From contig NC_082691.1 of the NCBI RefSeq assembly GCF_949987515.2, forward strand, positions 61,697,740 to 61,761,739: a stretch of 64,000 bases of DNA, given 5' to 3'. Of this stretch, positions 1 to 10,875 are shown in pieces. The notes beneath the pieces are model-generated. The model did no database searches and had not been told where the DNA came from. It was given only the letters and a program-made list of their open reading frames with translations. The position numbers were made by a program, and so were the translations under genes. The stretch is from Delphinus delphis. Taxonomy: Eukaryota > Chordata > Mammalia > Artiodactyla > Delphinidae. The first letter of the stretch is position 1, and each line of letters starts with the position of its first letter.

Positions 1-229
1 TCTCTTTGCTGCCCCCAAATCTGCAGCCCCAATGCCGGCAGAGGGCACCTGGTCAGCCTCTATCTCAGGTCCTGGCCGACCTGGTGCAGTGGCTGCCCCC
101 CCCAACCCCACCCAGAGCAGCGCCTCGAGGTCCGCTGGGCAGAGGACTACAGGCAGGGCAGTGCCATCTAGAAGGGAGCACAAGACCAAACTGTGACTGA
201 CATTTCTGGGACACAGAGCCATCACTATC
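1..229. other. Unassigned GC-rich sequence at window edge
   Basis: I recognise no gene or repeat here. The stretch is C-rich with a run of eight or more C at about 95-105. The short open frame at 6-200 has no recognisable domain and is probably chance. Confidence 0.3.
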
Positions 230-1250
230 CGTTAGCCTGATGGATTTCAGACATTATTTTCTTTTTACTTTTTTGCGGATTAATAAATTACACAAAGTGC
301 ATAAAACTGGATGCAGATGAATACAGTTTTACGTAAGTGTACACCTGTGTAACCACCACTCAGAAGATAACAAAATTTCCAGCGCCCCAGGAGGCTCTCT
401 TATACCCCTCCCAGTCAGCCTGCCCCCACAAGGGCAAACGCTATTTTGCCTTCTTTCACTAGAGATTAATTTTGCTTATTCTTGAACTCCACGTCAATGA
501 AATCACACCCTATGTACTCTTTCGGGTCTGGCTTCTCTTGCTCAATATTACATCTGTGAGATTCAGCCATGTTACTGCATGAAGCAGGAGTGTGTGTTTT
601 TCATTGCTGCGTGGAATTTCATTTCAAATACGTCACAATTTATTTATCCATCCTACTCTTTTTTTTTTTTGCTATACGCGGGCCTCCCACCGCCGGGGCC
701 CCTCCCGTTGCGGAGCACAGGCTCTGGACGCGCAGGCCCAGCGGCCATGGCTCACGGGCCCAGCCGCTCCGCGGCACGTGGGATCCTCCCGGACCAGGCT
801 ACGAACCCATGTACCCTGCATCGGCAGGCGGGCTCCCAACCACTGCGCCACCAGGGAAGCCCTATCCAACCTACTCTTAATAGACATTTGGGTTGTTAAC
901 AGATTGGGGACTATCATGTATAAAGCTGCTATGAACATTTTCCAATGCATCGTTTGGTGAACATAAGCACTCATTTCTCTTGGGAATATACCCAGGAGTG
1001 GAACTGCTGGGTCATAGGGTAGACATAGAAGATGCTGCCAATTTTCCAAAATGACTGTACCAACTTACACTCCCACCAGCAATATCTGAAAGTTCTAGTT
1101 GCACCACACTCTCATTAATACTTGATATTATCAGCTGTCCTAATTTTAGCCATTCTGGGAAGGGTATGGTTATACATCATTGCGGTTTTAATTCGCATAT
1201 TTAGTATACTATTAAAGAAACTAGTGAATTTATAAAACAGAGATATCAAG
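230..1250 (-). mobile_element. Old L1 3' end (minus strand), split by a SINE
   Basis: Read on the minus strand, this matches the end of L1 ORF2 and 3' UTR of an ancient L1M-type element. Plus-strand landmarks are GGAGTGGAACTGCTGGGTCA near 998 and CACTCCCACCAGCAATATCT near 1070, both antisense to conserved L1 ORF2 sequence. It is interrupted by a SINE at 661-863 and has many indels, so it is long dead. Ends and subfamily are uncertain. Confidence 0.7.
661..863 (-). mobile_element. CHR-family SINE, short form
   Basis: This is a tRNA-derived SINE in reverse orientation: poly-T at 661-670, then the complement of the body, ending in the complement of the tRNA-like head (CCACCAGGGAAGCCCT). The target duplication ATCCATCCTACTCTT (646-660) and ATCCAACCTACTCTT (864-878) differs by one base. 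It is inserted in an older L1. Mutations in the B-box region suggest it is not the youngest copy. Confidence 0.93.
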
Positions 1251-1272
1251 GAGTTTTTTATGTTGTTGCCAC

Positions 1273-2180
1273 TGTCAGGGAGGAAGAAATTGTCGTCTAT
1301 CCTTTTAGGTTCTTCTGGATGGTCTAAGAATTAAACTGACATGTGACAGATTAACAGGAGAAAATCAAACAGAAGTTTAATAACATCTATATGTTGGGGC
1401 CCAGAGAAGCTCACCCCAAAATATGCAATGACATAATGATTATTTTGAATTAAAGTTACTTAATAAACAGTCATTACAAGAGGGACACTCTGACCCTCCT
1501 TTCTGTCTCCCTGAAAGCAGGAAATAAATCTCCCATGTGAAAGGTACACCCCTGCATCTGGAGGTAGAAGGACACCCTTATCCCCAGAGGTGGGGGAATT
1601 ACAGGCCTAGAAGCCTCTGGAAACAAACCTTCTTACTTCTTTAATTTACTACCCCAAGCCCACATTCTGTTTTGATTCTTCACTAATTGGGCACCCAAAA
1701 CCCAAGTTTCTTTGTCCTGTCAATTCCTCACAAATTTATTGTCTCTTTGTCTAAAAAGTATAAAAGCTGCCTGCTTCGGCCACTTCTTAGGTCCCATTTC
1801 CACGAGACCTCTGTGTGCATGAATTAAAATTTGTTGTTTTTTTCTCCTGTTAATCTGTCTTGCATCAATTTTGTTATTAGTCCAGCCACAAGAACTCAAA
1901 GAGGGGTAGAGGGGGAAATTTCCCCCTCCCCAACATACACATGGGAGAGACTCAGGAAAACTAACTCTCCAAGATGGCCAAAACCCTCGCCTTAAATACC
2001 ACCTGTGGTTAAAGACAAAAGGAGATGTTGGCGGGGAGTGGTTTAGAACTTCAGAAAGGAGGAAGGCACTCCATATGAAGATGCAAAAGAAACTGTTTGG
2101 TAAATAAACGTGGGCTGGGCCACGCAGGGACAATGGGACACAGAGTGGACTCTGATCTTTATGCTTTTGCAATTCAAGTA
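1273..2180 (-). mobile_element. ERV1-like LTR (type A), minus strand, interrupted
   Basis: The minus strand of 1273-1391 followed by 1936-2180 aligns with the LTR at 26500-27194 through shared blocks, including a CTCCTGTTAATCTGT-like segment, AGAAGAACCTAAAAGG and the terminal TTCCTCCCTGACA. The element is split at 1392-1935 by a second LTR of opposite orientation. Its 5' end is lost at the junction with L1-1 near 2190. No internal retroviral genes are attached. Confidence 0.65.
1392..1935 (+). mobile_element. Solo ERV1-like LTR (type B)
   Basis: A ~544-bp element starts TGTTGGGG and ends CCCCAACA, the TG...CA termini of an LTR. It has a TATA box (TATAAAAG, 1759-1766) and a downstream AATTAAAA-type polyadenylation region. 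It sits inside LTR type A with a probable 4-bp target duplication (TATA/TACA, one mismatch). A 4-bp duplication is typical of gammaretrovirus-like ERV1 elements. No internal coding region remains, so this is a recombined solo LTR. Confidence 0.75.
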
Positions 2181-2378
2181 AAAAAAAATGACGGAGGCAG
2201 AGTCAAGATGGTGGTGGGGGAAGACACCGAGTTAGCGTCTCTCCACAACTAGGGCTCCTGCCGGCCACTGGGCAGGGTCTCTGATGCCCAAGGAACCTCA
2301 GAGTGAACTGGTAGGACGTAGCGGGACTGAGGGGGGGAGGAGAAGTGGAGGCCAGACAGGATCGTCGCCCCTGAGGCC

Positions 2379-2900
2379 GGGGAGATCAGGAGAGGCAGGC
2401 AGGAGGGACTCTGCAGGAAGAGTGGGAGAGAAGTGGAGGGCGATTGCCTGGCCCACTCCGGCCGGGGAGCCTGCTGAGCTCCCAGGCCAGTACCCCGCCC
2501 TCCAAAGCCCCATCCAGGCCTCATGGGTCCTGGGGGCATAGGAGGGAGGCCGGGGAGATCAGGAGAGGCAAGTGGGAGGAGCCATCCTGGAGGAGCAGGA
2601 GAGGCGCGGAGGGCGACTGCCCTGCCCACTTGGGCATGGGGCGCCTACTGATCTCCCAGTCTGGTTCCCTGCCCTCCAAAACTCCCTCCAGGCCATGTGG
2701 GTCCTTGGGGGCATAGGAGGGAGGCTGGGGAGATCAGGAGAGGCAGGCGGGAGGGGCCCTCCCAGACTGGAGGAGAAGGAAAAGAGAGAAGGGCATTTGC
2801 CCCGCCCACTCGAGCCCAGGAAGCCTGCTGGGCTCCCAGGTGAGGTTCCCTGCCCTCTGAGACGAGGGGTTGGGGGCACGCCTGGGCCCGTTCTGTTCCT
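2379..2900 (+). repeat. ~174-bp tandem monomers in L1-1 5' UTR
   Basis: The phrase GGGGAGATCAGGAGAGGCA recurs at 2379, 2552 and 2727, giving unit lengths of 173 and 175 bp. Each unit also repeats a GCCCACT...CTCCCAG...CCCTGCCCTC block in the same order. The third unit becomes unique after about 2880. In L1 lineages with such monomers they carry promoter activity; that role here is inferred. Confidence 0.85.
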
Positions 2901-3488
2901 TGAGCCTAAGCCCCACCGTCCGCAGCCTCCAGGGCCTTTTCCAGCCCTGTGGGTCCTGAGCATTGGCCCCATTCACCACCCAAACCTCACCCTTTCTTAG
3001 TTCCCGCCCTCCATAGCCAAGGCCTCCCCACCCCCCACCCCTTTTTTTTTTCTTCCTTTTTCCTCCTTCTCTTTTTTACTATTGTGGTACTGATGTACCT
3101 TCCGGTTGTTGATTCATCTATATTTTTATTTTTATATTCTTCTTAACATATCTGCTGGTTCCCTAGTCTAATTTTATTCCTTACTTTGTTATTGTTTTTT
3201 TTTTTTGCCACCCCAGGCGGTTTGCAGGATCTTGGTTCATGAGCCCAGGGTTGGGCCAAAGCTCCTGTGGTGGGAGCTCCGAGTCCGAACCACTGGACTA
3301 ACAGAGAATCTCACACCCCAGGGAGTATTCATCAGAGTGAGGTTTCACGGAGTTCCTCCTCTCAGCTCCAAGACCAAGCTCTACCCAATAGCCTACAAAC
3401 TCCAGTGTTGGAAGCCTCAGGCCAAACAACCAGTAAGACAGAAACACAATCCCAGTCATAGAAAAAAAAGGGGGGACGGCAAAAAAAT

Positions 3489-4393
3489 ATGTCACAGATG
3501 AAGAAGCATGGTAAAAACCTACAAGAACAAATAAATGAAGAGGAAATAGGCAGTCTACCTGAAAAAGAATTCAGAGTAATGATAGTAAAGATGATCCAGA
3601 ATCTTGGAAATAGAATGGAGGCACGGACTGAGAAAATACAAGAAATGTTTAAAAAAGATCTAGAAGAACTAAAGAATAAACAAACAGAGATGAACAACAC
3701 AATAACTGAAATGAAAAATACACTAGAAGGAATCAATAACAGAATAACAGAGGCAGAAGAACAAATAAGTGAGCTGGAAGACAAAATGGTGGAAATAACT
3801 GCCAAGGAGCAGAATAAAGAGAAGAGAATGAGAAGAATCGAAGACAATCTCAGAGACCTCTGGGACAACACTAAATGCACCAATATTTGAATTACAGGGG
3901 TCTGAGAAAAAGAAAGGGTCTGAGAAAATATTTGAAGAGATTACAGTTGAAAACTTCCCTAACATGGGAAAGGAAATAGTCACCCAAGTCCAGGAAGAGA
4001 GTCTGTATGGGACTTCCCTGTATGGGAAGAGAGTCCCATACAGGATAAACACTAGGAAAAACACACCAAGACACATATTAATCAATCTAACAAAAATTAA
4101 ATTCAAAGAAAAAAATACTAAAAGCATCAAGGGAAAAACAAAAAATAATATACAAAGGAATCCCCATAAGCTTATCAGCTTATTTTTCAGCAGAAACTCT
4201 GCAGGTCAGAAGGGAGTGGCAGGATATACTTAAAGTGATTAAAGAGAAAAACCTACAACCAAGATTCCTCTACTCAGCAAGGATCTCATTCAGATTCAAT
4301 GGTGAAGTCAAAAGCTTTTCAGACAAGCAAAAGCTAAGAGAATTCAGCACCACCAAACCAGCTATACAACAAATGCTAAAGGAACTTCTCTAA
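3489..4393 (+). pseudogene. L1-1 ORF1 (RNA-binding protein), broken
   Basis: The ATG frame from 3489 encodes 133 residues rich in E, K, N and heptad-like hydrophobics, the coiled-coil trimerisation region of L1 ORF1p. It stops at 3888-3890. Homology to the RRM and C-terminal domains continues out of frame to about 4393, where L1-3 also ends its ORF1. Extra bases around 4000-4037 repeat GAAGAGAGTC and GTATGGGA, a local disruption absent from L1-3. It cannot make a full ORF1p. Confidence 0.85.
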
Positions 4394-4451
4394 GCAGGAA
4401 ACACAAGAGAAGAAAAAGACCCACAAAAACAAACCCAAAACAATTAAGAAA

Positions 4452-7400
4452 ATGGTAATGGGAACATACATATTGATAATAACCTTGAATGTAAATGGAT
4501 TAAATGTCCCAACCAAAAGACACAGACTGGCTAAATGGATACAAAAACAAGACTCATATATATGCTGTCTACAAGAGACCCACTTCAGACCTAGGGACAC
4601 ATACAGACTGAAAGTGAGGGTATGGAATAAGATATTCCATGCAAATGGAAATCAGAAGAAAGCTGGAGTAACAATACTCGTATCAGAAAAGATAGACTTT
4701 AACATAAAGACTGTTAGAAGAGATAAGGAGGGACACTACATAATGATCAAGGGATCAATCCAAGAAGAAAATATAACAATTATAATGTTTATGCACCCAA
4801 CATAGGAGCACCTCAATACATAAGCAAATGCTAACAACCATGAAAGGAGAAACTGACAGTAACACAATAATAATAGGACTTTAACACCCCACTTACACCA
4901 ATGGACAGATTGTCCAAACAGAAAATAAATAAGGAAACACAAGCTTTAAATGACACAAGAGACCACATAGATCTAATTGATATTCATAGACTATTCCACC
5001 CAAAAGTGGCAGAATACATTTTCTTCTAAAATGCACATGGAACATTCTCCAGGATAGATCACATCTTGGGTCACAAATCAAGCCTCAGAAAATTGAAGAA
5101 AATTGAAATCATATCAAGCATCTTTTCTGACTACAACGCTATAAGACTGGAAATCAATTTCAGGAAAAAAACTATAAAAAACACAAATACATGGAGGCTA
5201 AACAGTGTGCTACTAAATAACCAAGAGATCACTGAACAAATCAAAGAAGATATTTAAAAAATACATAGAAACAAATGACAACGAAAACACGACAATCCAA
5301 AACCTATGGGATGCAGCAAAAGCAGTTCTAAGAGGGAAGTTTATAGCAGTACAATCCTACCTCAAGAAGCAAGAAAAATCTCAAATAAACAATCTAACCC
5401 TACACTTAAAACAACTAGAGAAAGAAGAACAAAGAAAACCCAAAGTCAGTAGAAGGAAAGAAATCATAAAGATCAGAGCAGAAATAAATGAAATAGAAAT
5501 GAAGAAAACAATAGCAAAAATCAATAAAACTAAAAGCTGGTTCTTTGAGAAGATAAACAAAATTGATAAACCCTTAGCCAGACTCATCAAGAAAAAAAGG
5601 GAGAGGACGCAAATCAATAAAATAGAAATGAGAAAGGAGAAATCACAACTGACACCACAGAAATACAAAGGATTATAAGACACTACGACAAACAACTGTA
5701 TGCCAATAAAATTAACAACCACGAAGAAATGGACAAATTCTTGGAAAGGTACAATTTTCCAAGACTGAACCAGGAAGAATTAGAAAATATAAACAGACCT
5801 ATCACAAGTAATGAAATAGAAATTTTAATTAAAAATCTTCCAACAGGGCTTCCCTGGTGGCTCAGTGGTTGGGAGTCCCCCTGCCAATGCAGGGGACGCG
5901 GGTTTGTGTGGGTTTGTCCAGGAGGATCCCGCATGCCACGGAGCGGCTGGGCCCGTAAGCCATGGCCACTGAGCCTGCGCGGCCGGAGCCTGTGTTCTGC
6001 AGCGGGAGAGGCCACAACAGTGAGAGGCCAGTGTACTGCAAAAAAAAAAAAAAAAACTTCCAACAAACAAAAGTCCAGGACCAGATGGCTTCACAGGAAA
6101 ATTCTATCAAACATTTAGGGAAGAGCTAACACCGATCCTTCTTAAACTCTACCAAAAAATTGCAGAGGGAGAAACACTCCCAAATTCATTCTATGAAGCC
6201 ACCATCACCCTGATACGAAAACCAGGAAAAGATGTCACAAAAAAAGAAAATTATAGACCAATATCACTGATGAGCATAGATGCAAAAATCCTGAACAAAA
6301 TACTAGCAAACAGAATCCAACAGCACATTAAAAGGATAATACACCATGATCAAGTGGGATTTATCCTAGGGATGCAAAGATTCTTCAATATACACAAATC
6401 AATCAATGTGATACACCATATTAACAAATTAAGGAATAGAAACCAGATGATCATCTCAATAGATGCAGAAAAAGCTTTTGACAAAATTCAACACCCATTT
6501 ATGATAAAAACCCTCTAGAAAATGGGCATAAAGGGAACCTACCTCAACATAATAAAGGCCATATATGACAAACCCCCAGTAAGCATCATGCTCAATGGTG
6601 AAAAACTGAAAGCATTTCCACTAAGATCAGGAACAAGACAAGGATGTACACTCTCGCCACTCTTAGGCAACATAGTTTTGGAAGTCCTAGCCATGGCAAT
6701 CAGAGAAGAAAAAGAAATAAAAGGAATACAAATTGGAAAAGAAGAAGTAAAACTGTCACTGTTTGTCGATGACATGATACTATACATAGAGAATCCTAAA
6801 GATGCCACCAGAAAACTACTAGAACTAATCAATGAATTTGGAAAGGTTTCAGGACACAAAATTAATGCACAAAAATCTCTGGCATTCCTATACACCAACA
6901 ACGAAAATCAGAAAGAGAAATTAAGGAAACACTTCCATTTACCATTGCAATAAAAAGAATAAAATACCTAGGAATAAACCTGCCTAAGGAGGTGAAAGAC
7001 TTGTACTCAGAAAACAATCAAAGATGACATAAACAGATGGAGAAATATACCATGTTCTTGGATTGGAAGAATCAATATTGTGAAAATGATTATACTACCC
7101 AAAACAATCTACAGATTCAATGCAATCTCTATCAAACTGTCAATGGCATTCTTCACAGAATTAGAACAAAAAATTTTACAATTTGTTTGGAAACACAGAA
7201 GACCCCAAATAGCCAAAGCAATCTTGAGAAAGAAAAACGGAGTTGGAGGAATCAGGCTCCCTGACTTCAAACTATACCACAAAGCTACAGTAATCAAGAC
7301 AGTACGGTACCAGCACAAAAACAAAAATATAGATCAATGATACAGGATAGAATGACCAGAGATAAACCCACACACAAAAGCGCACCGAATTTATGACAAA

Positions 7401-8480
7401 GGAGGCAAGAACATACAATGGAGAAAAGACAGTCTTTTCAATAAATGGTGCTGGGAAAACTGGACAGCTACATGTAAAAGAATGAAATTAGAACACTCCC
7501 TAACATCATGCACAAAACTAACTCCAAATGGATTAAAGACTTAAATGTAATAGCAGACACTATAAAACTCTTAGAGGAAAACATAAGAAAAACACTCTTT
7601 GACATAAACCACAGCAAGATCTTTTTTTGACCCACCTCCTAAAGTAATGGAAATAAAAACAAAAATAAACAAATGGGACTTAAAAGCTTTTGCACAGCAA
7701 AGGAAACCATAAACAAGACCAAAAGATAACCTTCAGAATGGGAGAAAATATTTGCAAATGAAACAACAGACAAAGGATTAGTCTCCAAAATATACAAACA
7801 GCTCATGGAGCTCAATATCAAAAAAACAATCCAGTTAAAAAATGGGTGGAAGACCTAAATAGACATTTCACCAAGGAAGACATACAGATGGCCAAGAGGC
7901 ACACGAAAAGCTGCTCAACATCACTAATTATTAGAGAATTGCAAATCAAAACTACAGTGAGGTATCACTTCACACCAGTCAGAATGGCCATTATAAAAAA
8001 AAATCTAGAAACAACAACAACAACAAAAATCTAGAAACAATAAATGCTGGAAAGGGTGTGGTGAAAAGGGAACCTTCCTGCACTGTTGGTGAGAATGTAA
8101 ATTGATACAACCACTATGGAAAACAGTATGGAGGTTCCTTAAAACACTACAAATAGAACTACCATATGACCCAGCAATCTCACTACTGGGCATATACCCT
8201 GAGAAAACCATAATTCATAAAGATACATGTACCACAATGTTCATTGCAGCTGTATTTACAATAGCCAGGACATGGAAGCAACCTAAGTGTCCATCAACAG
8301 ATGAATGGATAAAGCAGATGTGGCACATATATACAATGGAATATTACTCAGCCATAAAAAGAAATGAAATTGAGTTATTTGTAGTGAGGTGGGGGGAACT
8401 AGAGTCTGTCATACAGAGTGAAGTAAGTCAGAAAGAGAAAAATAAATACCGTATGCTAACACATATATATGGAATCTTAA
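4452..8480 (+). pseudogene. L1-1 ORF2 (endonuclease/reverse transcriptase), broken
   Basis: The APE-type endonuclease start is clear (LNVNGLN and LQETHF motifs in 4452-4805). The reverse transcriptase follows, with the fingers region at 6270-6518 and palm motif FVDDM in 6522-6953. The C-terminal region is at 7037-8480. At least six frame breaks and stops separate the pieces, and a SINE sits at 5846. The palm motif has V where L1-3 has FADDM. The normal stop is lost by a one-base change near 8477, so the last frame runs to 8644. Confidence 0.88.
5846..6056 (+). mobile_element. CHR-family SINE, short form, inside L1-1
   Basis: It has the GGGCTTCCCTGGTGGCTCAG head, the body, and a 17-base poly-A tail. 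The target duplication is AAAATCTTCCAACA (ending 5845) and AAAACTTCCAACA (ending 6065). There is a small internal duplication at about 5899-5914 (GGGTTTGTGTGGGTTTGT) where the B-box normally lies, so this copy is probably not transcribed by Pol III. Confidence 0.95.
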
Positions 8481-8856
8481 AACAAAAAAAAAGTGGTTCT
8501 GAAGATCCTAGGAGCAGGACAGGAATAAAGACGCAGACGCAGAGAATGGACTTGAGGACACGGGGAGGGGGAAGGGTAAGCTGGGACGAAGTGAGAGAGT
8601 GGCATGGAGATATATACACTACCAAATGTAAAATAGATAGCTAGTGGGAAGCAGCCGCGTAGCACAGGGAGATAGGCTCAGTGCTTTGCGATGACCTAGA
8701 GGGGTGAGATACGGAGGATGGAAGGGAGGCTCAAGAGGGAGGGGATATGGTGACATGAATACGCATATGGCTGATTCGCTTTTTTGTGCTACAGGAACTA
8801 ACACAGTATTGTGAAGCAATTATACTCCTATAAAGATCTATTTTTTAAAAATGAGG

Positions 8857-9070
8857 GGCTTCCCTGGTGGCGCAGTGGTTGAGAGTCCGCCTGCCGATGC
8901 AGGTGACACGGGTTCGTGCCCCGGTCCGGGAAGACCCCACATGCCGCGGAGCAGCTGGGCCCGTGAGCCATGGCCGCTGAGCCTGTGCGTGCGGAGCCTG
9001 TGCTCCGCGGCGGGAGGGGCCACAACAGTGAGAGGCCCGCGTACCGCAAAAAAAAAAAAAAAAAAAAAAA
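8857..9070 (+). mobile_element. CHR-family SINE, short form
   Basis: Head, body and a ~25-base poly-A tail are intact. The duplicated target AAATGAGG occurs at the end of L1-1 (to 8856) and at 9071-9078. It is inserted at the 3' end of L1-1 and so is younger than it. Confidence 0.95.
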
Positions 9071-9078
9071 AAATGAGG

Positions 9079-9946
9079 ACCAGGGGAATTAAGCACCCAA
9101 AGTCACCAAGATTTTATGAGCAGAGCCAGGCTCAGAACGTAGGACCCCCTTATTGTCACCCAGGGCCTCTGACACAGCCTCTGATGATATGATTCTCACA
9201 CAACCTCTGATGATCTTTAGTTCTGTCTGGAGGTCTCAAGGCTGAAAGGAAAAAAGTCTGTCTGACCCGTGTCCGGGCTGACCCTTCATCACTTGTTGGA
9301 TTCCTCAGGCAAAGCCGTGTAAATCAAAATGTTTATTTAAAAGTAAGTTATTTCAAATCAGTTTTAATGCTAATTAGTTTAACATAATTCATACTAATAG
9401 TGCATGTGGTGTGGATCATTGGAGCACCCCATAATTAGAAGGACCCTCTGAAGGGTTCCAGGCAACGATTGCGAACCTTTGGGTAGGTATCATTTTCAGA
9501 AGCAGTTGAAAACTCTCAAATTTCTCCCCAGGGAAAAAAAGCACGCATTTTCTGACAAATTCCATCTTGCCTAATATTTCACGGGGCATATAGACTCCTT
9601 GAAGCCAGCCCTGAACTTGAGATTGTGTTCTATAGCATGTATCTCCTCCCACAGACATCCTGGACTGGACTTTTCATCTACCTTTGACAGAGATCCATAT
9701 ACCAAAAACTTTATAATTTTGGACATACATCTCTTTATTTTAAACTTATTTTTATCTAATTAATAGAGATATAAAACAATGATCACGATTCTCTAAGTTT
9801 TTGTGTTAGAAAAGGGAATAATAAGGAGAATTGCATCAAGTAGTCAGTATACATGGGTCCAATGGCAGGGGGGCTTTTGCTGTCATCAGTACCAGGATGA
9901 CTAAGATCTCCTATCCTAGGCAAAGAGTGAGACGAACAAACCCAAC
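9079..9946. other. Mostly unique intergenic DNA with a possible MIR
   Basis: At 9079-9180 the pattern AAGTCACCAAG...GCAGAGCCAGGCTCAGAACGTAGG resembles a minus-strand MIR core but is weak. A 16-bp phrase ending CCTCTGATGAT is repeated at about 9173 and 9199. I recognise no gene in the rest. Confidence 0.35.
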
Positions 9947-9958
9947 GGATAGCACTTT

Positions 9959-10289
9959 AAAAAAAATTATTATTTATTTTATTTTTGGCTGCGTTGGGTC
10001 TTCGTTGCTGCATGTGGGCTTTCTCTAGTTGCGGTGAGCGGGGGCCACTCCTCGTTGCGGTGCATGGGCTTCTCATTGCGGTGTCTTCTCTTATTGTGCA
10101 GCACGGGCTCTAGGGGCACAGGCTCTAGGCTCGTGGGCTTCAGTAGTTGTGGCACGCGGGCTCAGTGTTGTGGCGCATGGGCTTTGTTGCTCCGAGGCAT
10201 GTGGGATCTTCCCGGACCAGGGCTCGAACCCGTTGTCCCCTGCATTGGTAGGAGGATTCCCAACCACTGCGCCACCAGGGAAGCCCCGT
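9959..10289 (-). mobile_element. CHR-family SINE, long form
   Basis: This is a reverse-orientation long SINE. Its (A)n/AAAT-type tail appears as TTATTTATTTTATTTTT, followed by the complement of the 3' body (GGCTGCGTTGGGTCTTCG) and finally the complement of the tRNA-like head. A perfect 12-bp target duplication, GGATAGCACTTT, flanks it at 9947-9958 and 10290-10301. Confidence 0.95.
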
Positions 10290-10301
10290 GGATAGCACTT
10301 T

Positions 10302-10802
10302 TTGATCACTTACTTTGTGCCCTGTTCTTGATGTTAACTGCCAATCAAATGGCTCCTGATAATGACCTCGTATAACATTTGTTGTCATCTACTAAGCATT
10401 TAAGGTGTGTGAACATCAAAGGTAATTTCATTACAATAAAGTATAGGGAAAAAACATTTTAATTTAATTAGTACAGGGACATATGCATAACCTGTTTTTC
10501 CAAGCCTGGTCAGGATGTGGTGAGAGTTACGGGGTCACGGTAGCAGTTACAACTCTTGTCCCTACCTGTTAGTGCAAGGCTTCCCACTTCTTGCAAATTT
10601 CTCTCCAAATACTTCTTCTCCATCCCTGGGAATGTTTGTCTCTCAGGGCTGGTTTTGCGGGACACGGTGTCCTACACCACTTTCTCCACCAGGTGGCAGC
10701 ACTACAGTAGCAGGGACAGCCTTCAATTCACCAAGCCCTCCTCTCAGATTATAAGGAAGAATTCCTTTCTCCCCTTTGCATTACTTTTAAGAGTTCCCAA
10801 GG
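10302..10802. other. Unique intergenic DNA
   Basis: No coding gene or repeat family is recognised. It contains a strong CTCF-type motif, listed separately at 10686-10701. Confidence 0.4.
10686..10701 (+). promoter_or_regulatory. CTCF-type motif
   Basis: CCACCAGGTGGCAGCA fits the vertebrate CTCF core consensus CCASYAGRKGGCRSYR at every position. It lies in sequence that is otherwise not repeat-derived. Binding is inferred from the motif alone. Confidence 0.6.
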
Positions 10803-10812
10803 AGACCAAGTT

Positions 10813-10865
10813 TTACACCATTGTAAAGCAATTACACTCCAATAAAGATGTTAAAAAATAAAAAC
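10813..10865 (+). mobile_element. 53-bp L1 3'-end insertion
   Basis: The segment holds only the last part of a young L1 3' UTR (CCATTGTAAAGCAATTACAC...AATAAAGATGTTAAAAAATA). A perfect 10-bp direct repeat AGACCAAGTT flanks it at 10803-10812 and 10866-10875, the hallmark of target-primed reverse transcription. The extreme 5' truncation makes it easy to miss. Confidence 0.85.
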
Positions 10866-10875
10866 AGACCAAGTT

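Larger units (their letters stand above)
2192..8850 (+). mobile_element. L1-1: nearly full-length LINE-1
   Basis: The parts run in L1 order: G-rich 5' UTR (2192-3480) with tandem monomers, ORF1 remnant (3489-4393), short spacer, ORF2 remnant (4452 to about 8480), and a 3' UTR with a GGGGAGGGGGAAGGG purine tract ending ATTATACTCCTATAAAGATC. The flanks AAAAATGA near 2183 and 8847 suggest a short target duplication. Frameshifts and stops in both ORFs make it non-autonomous. A SINE interrupts ORF2 at 5846-6056 and another follows the 3' end. Confidence 0.92.

Noticed and set aside
2379..2900. Possible CRISPR-like or satellite array
   Set aside because: Units are contiguous, G-rich and lie within an L1 5' UTR; the context is eukaryotic.
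8857..9070. tRNA-like heads of SINEs as functional tRNA genes
   Set aside because: They carry A- and B-box-like sequences but cannot fold into a full cloverleaf and end in A tails with target duplications.
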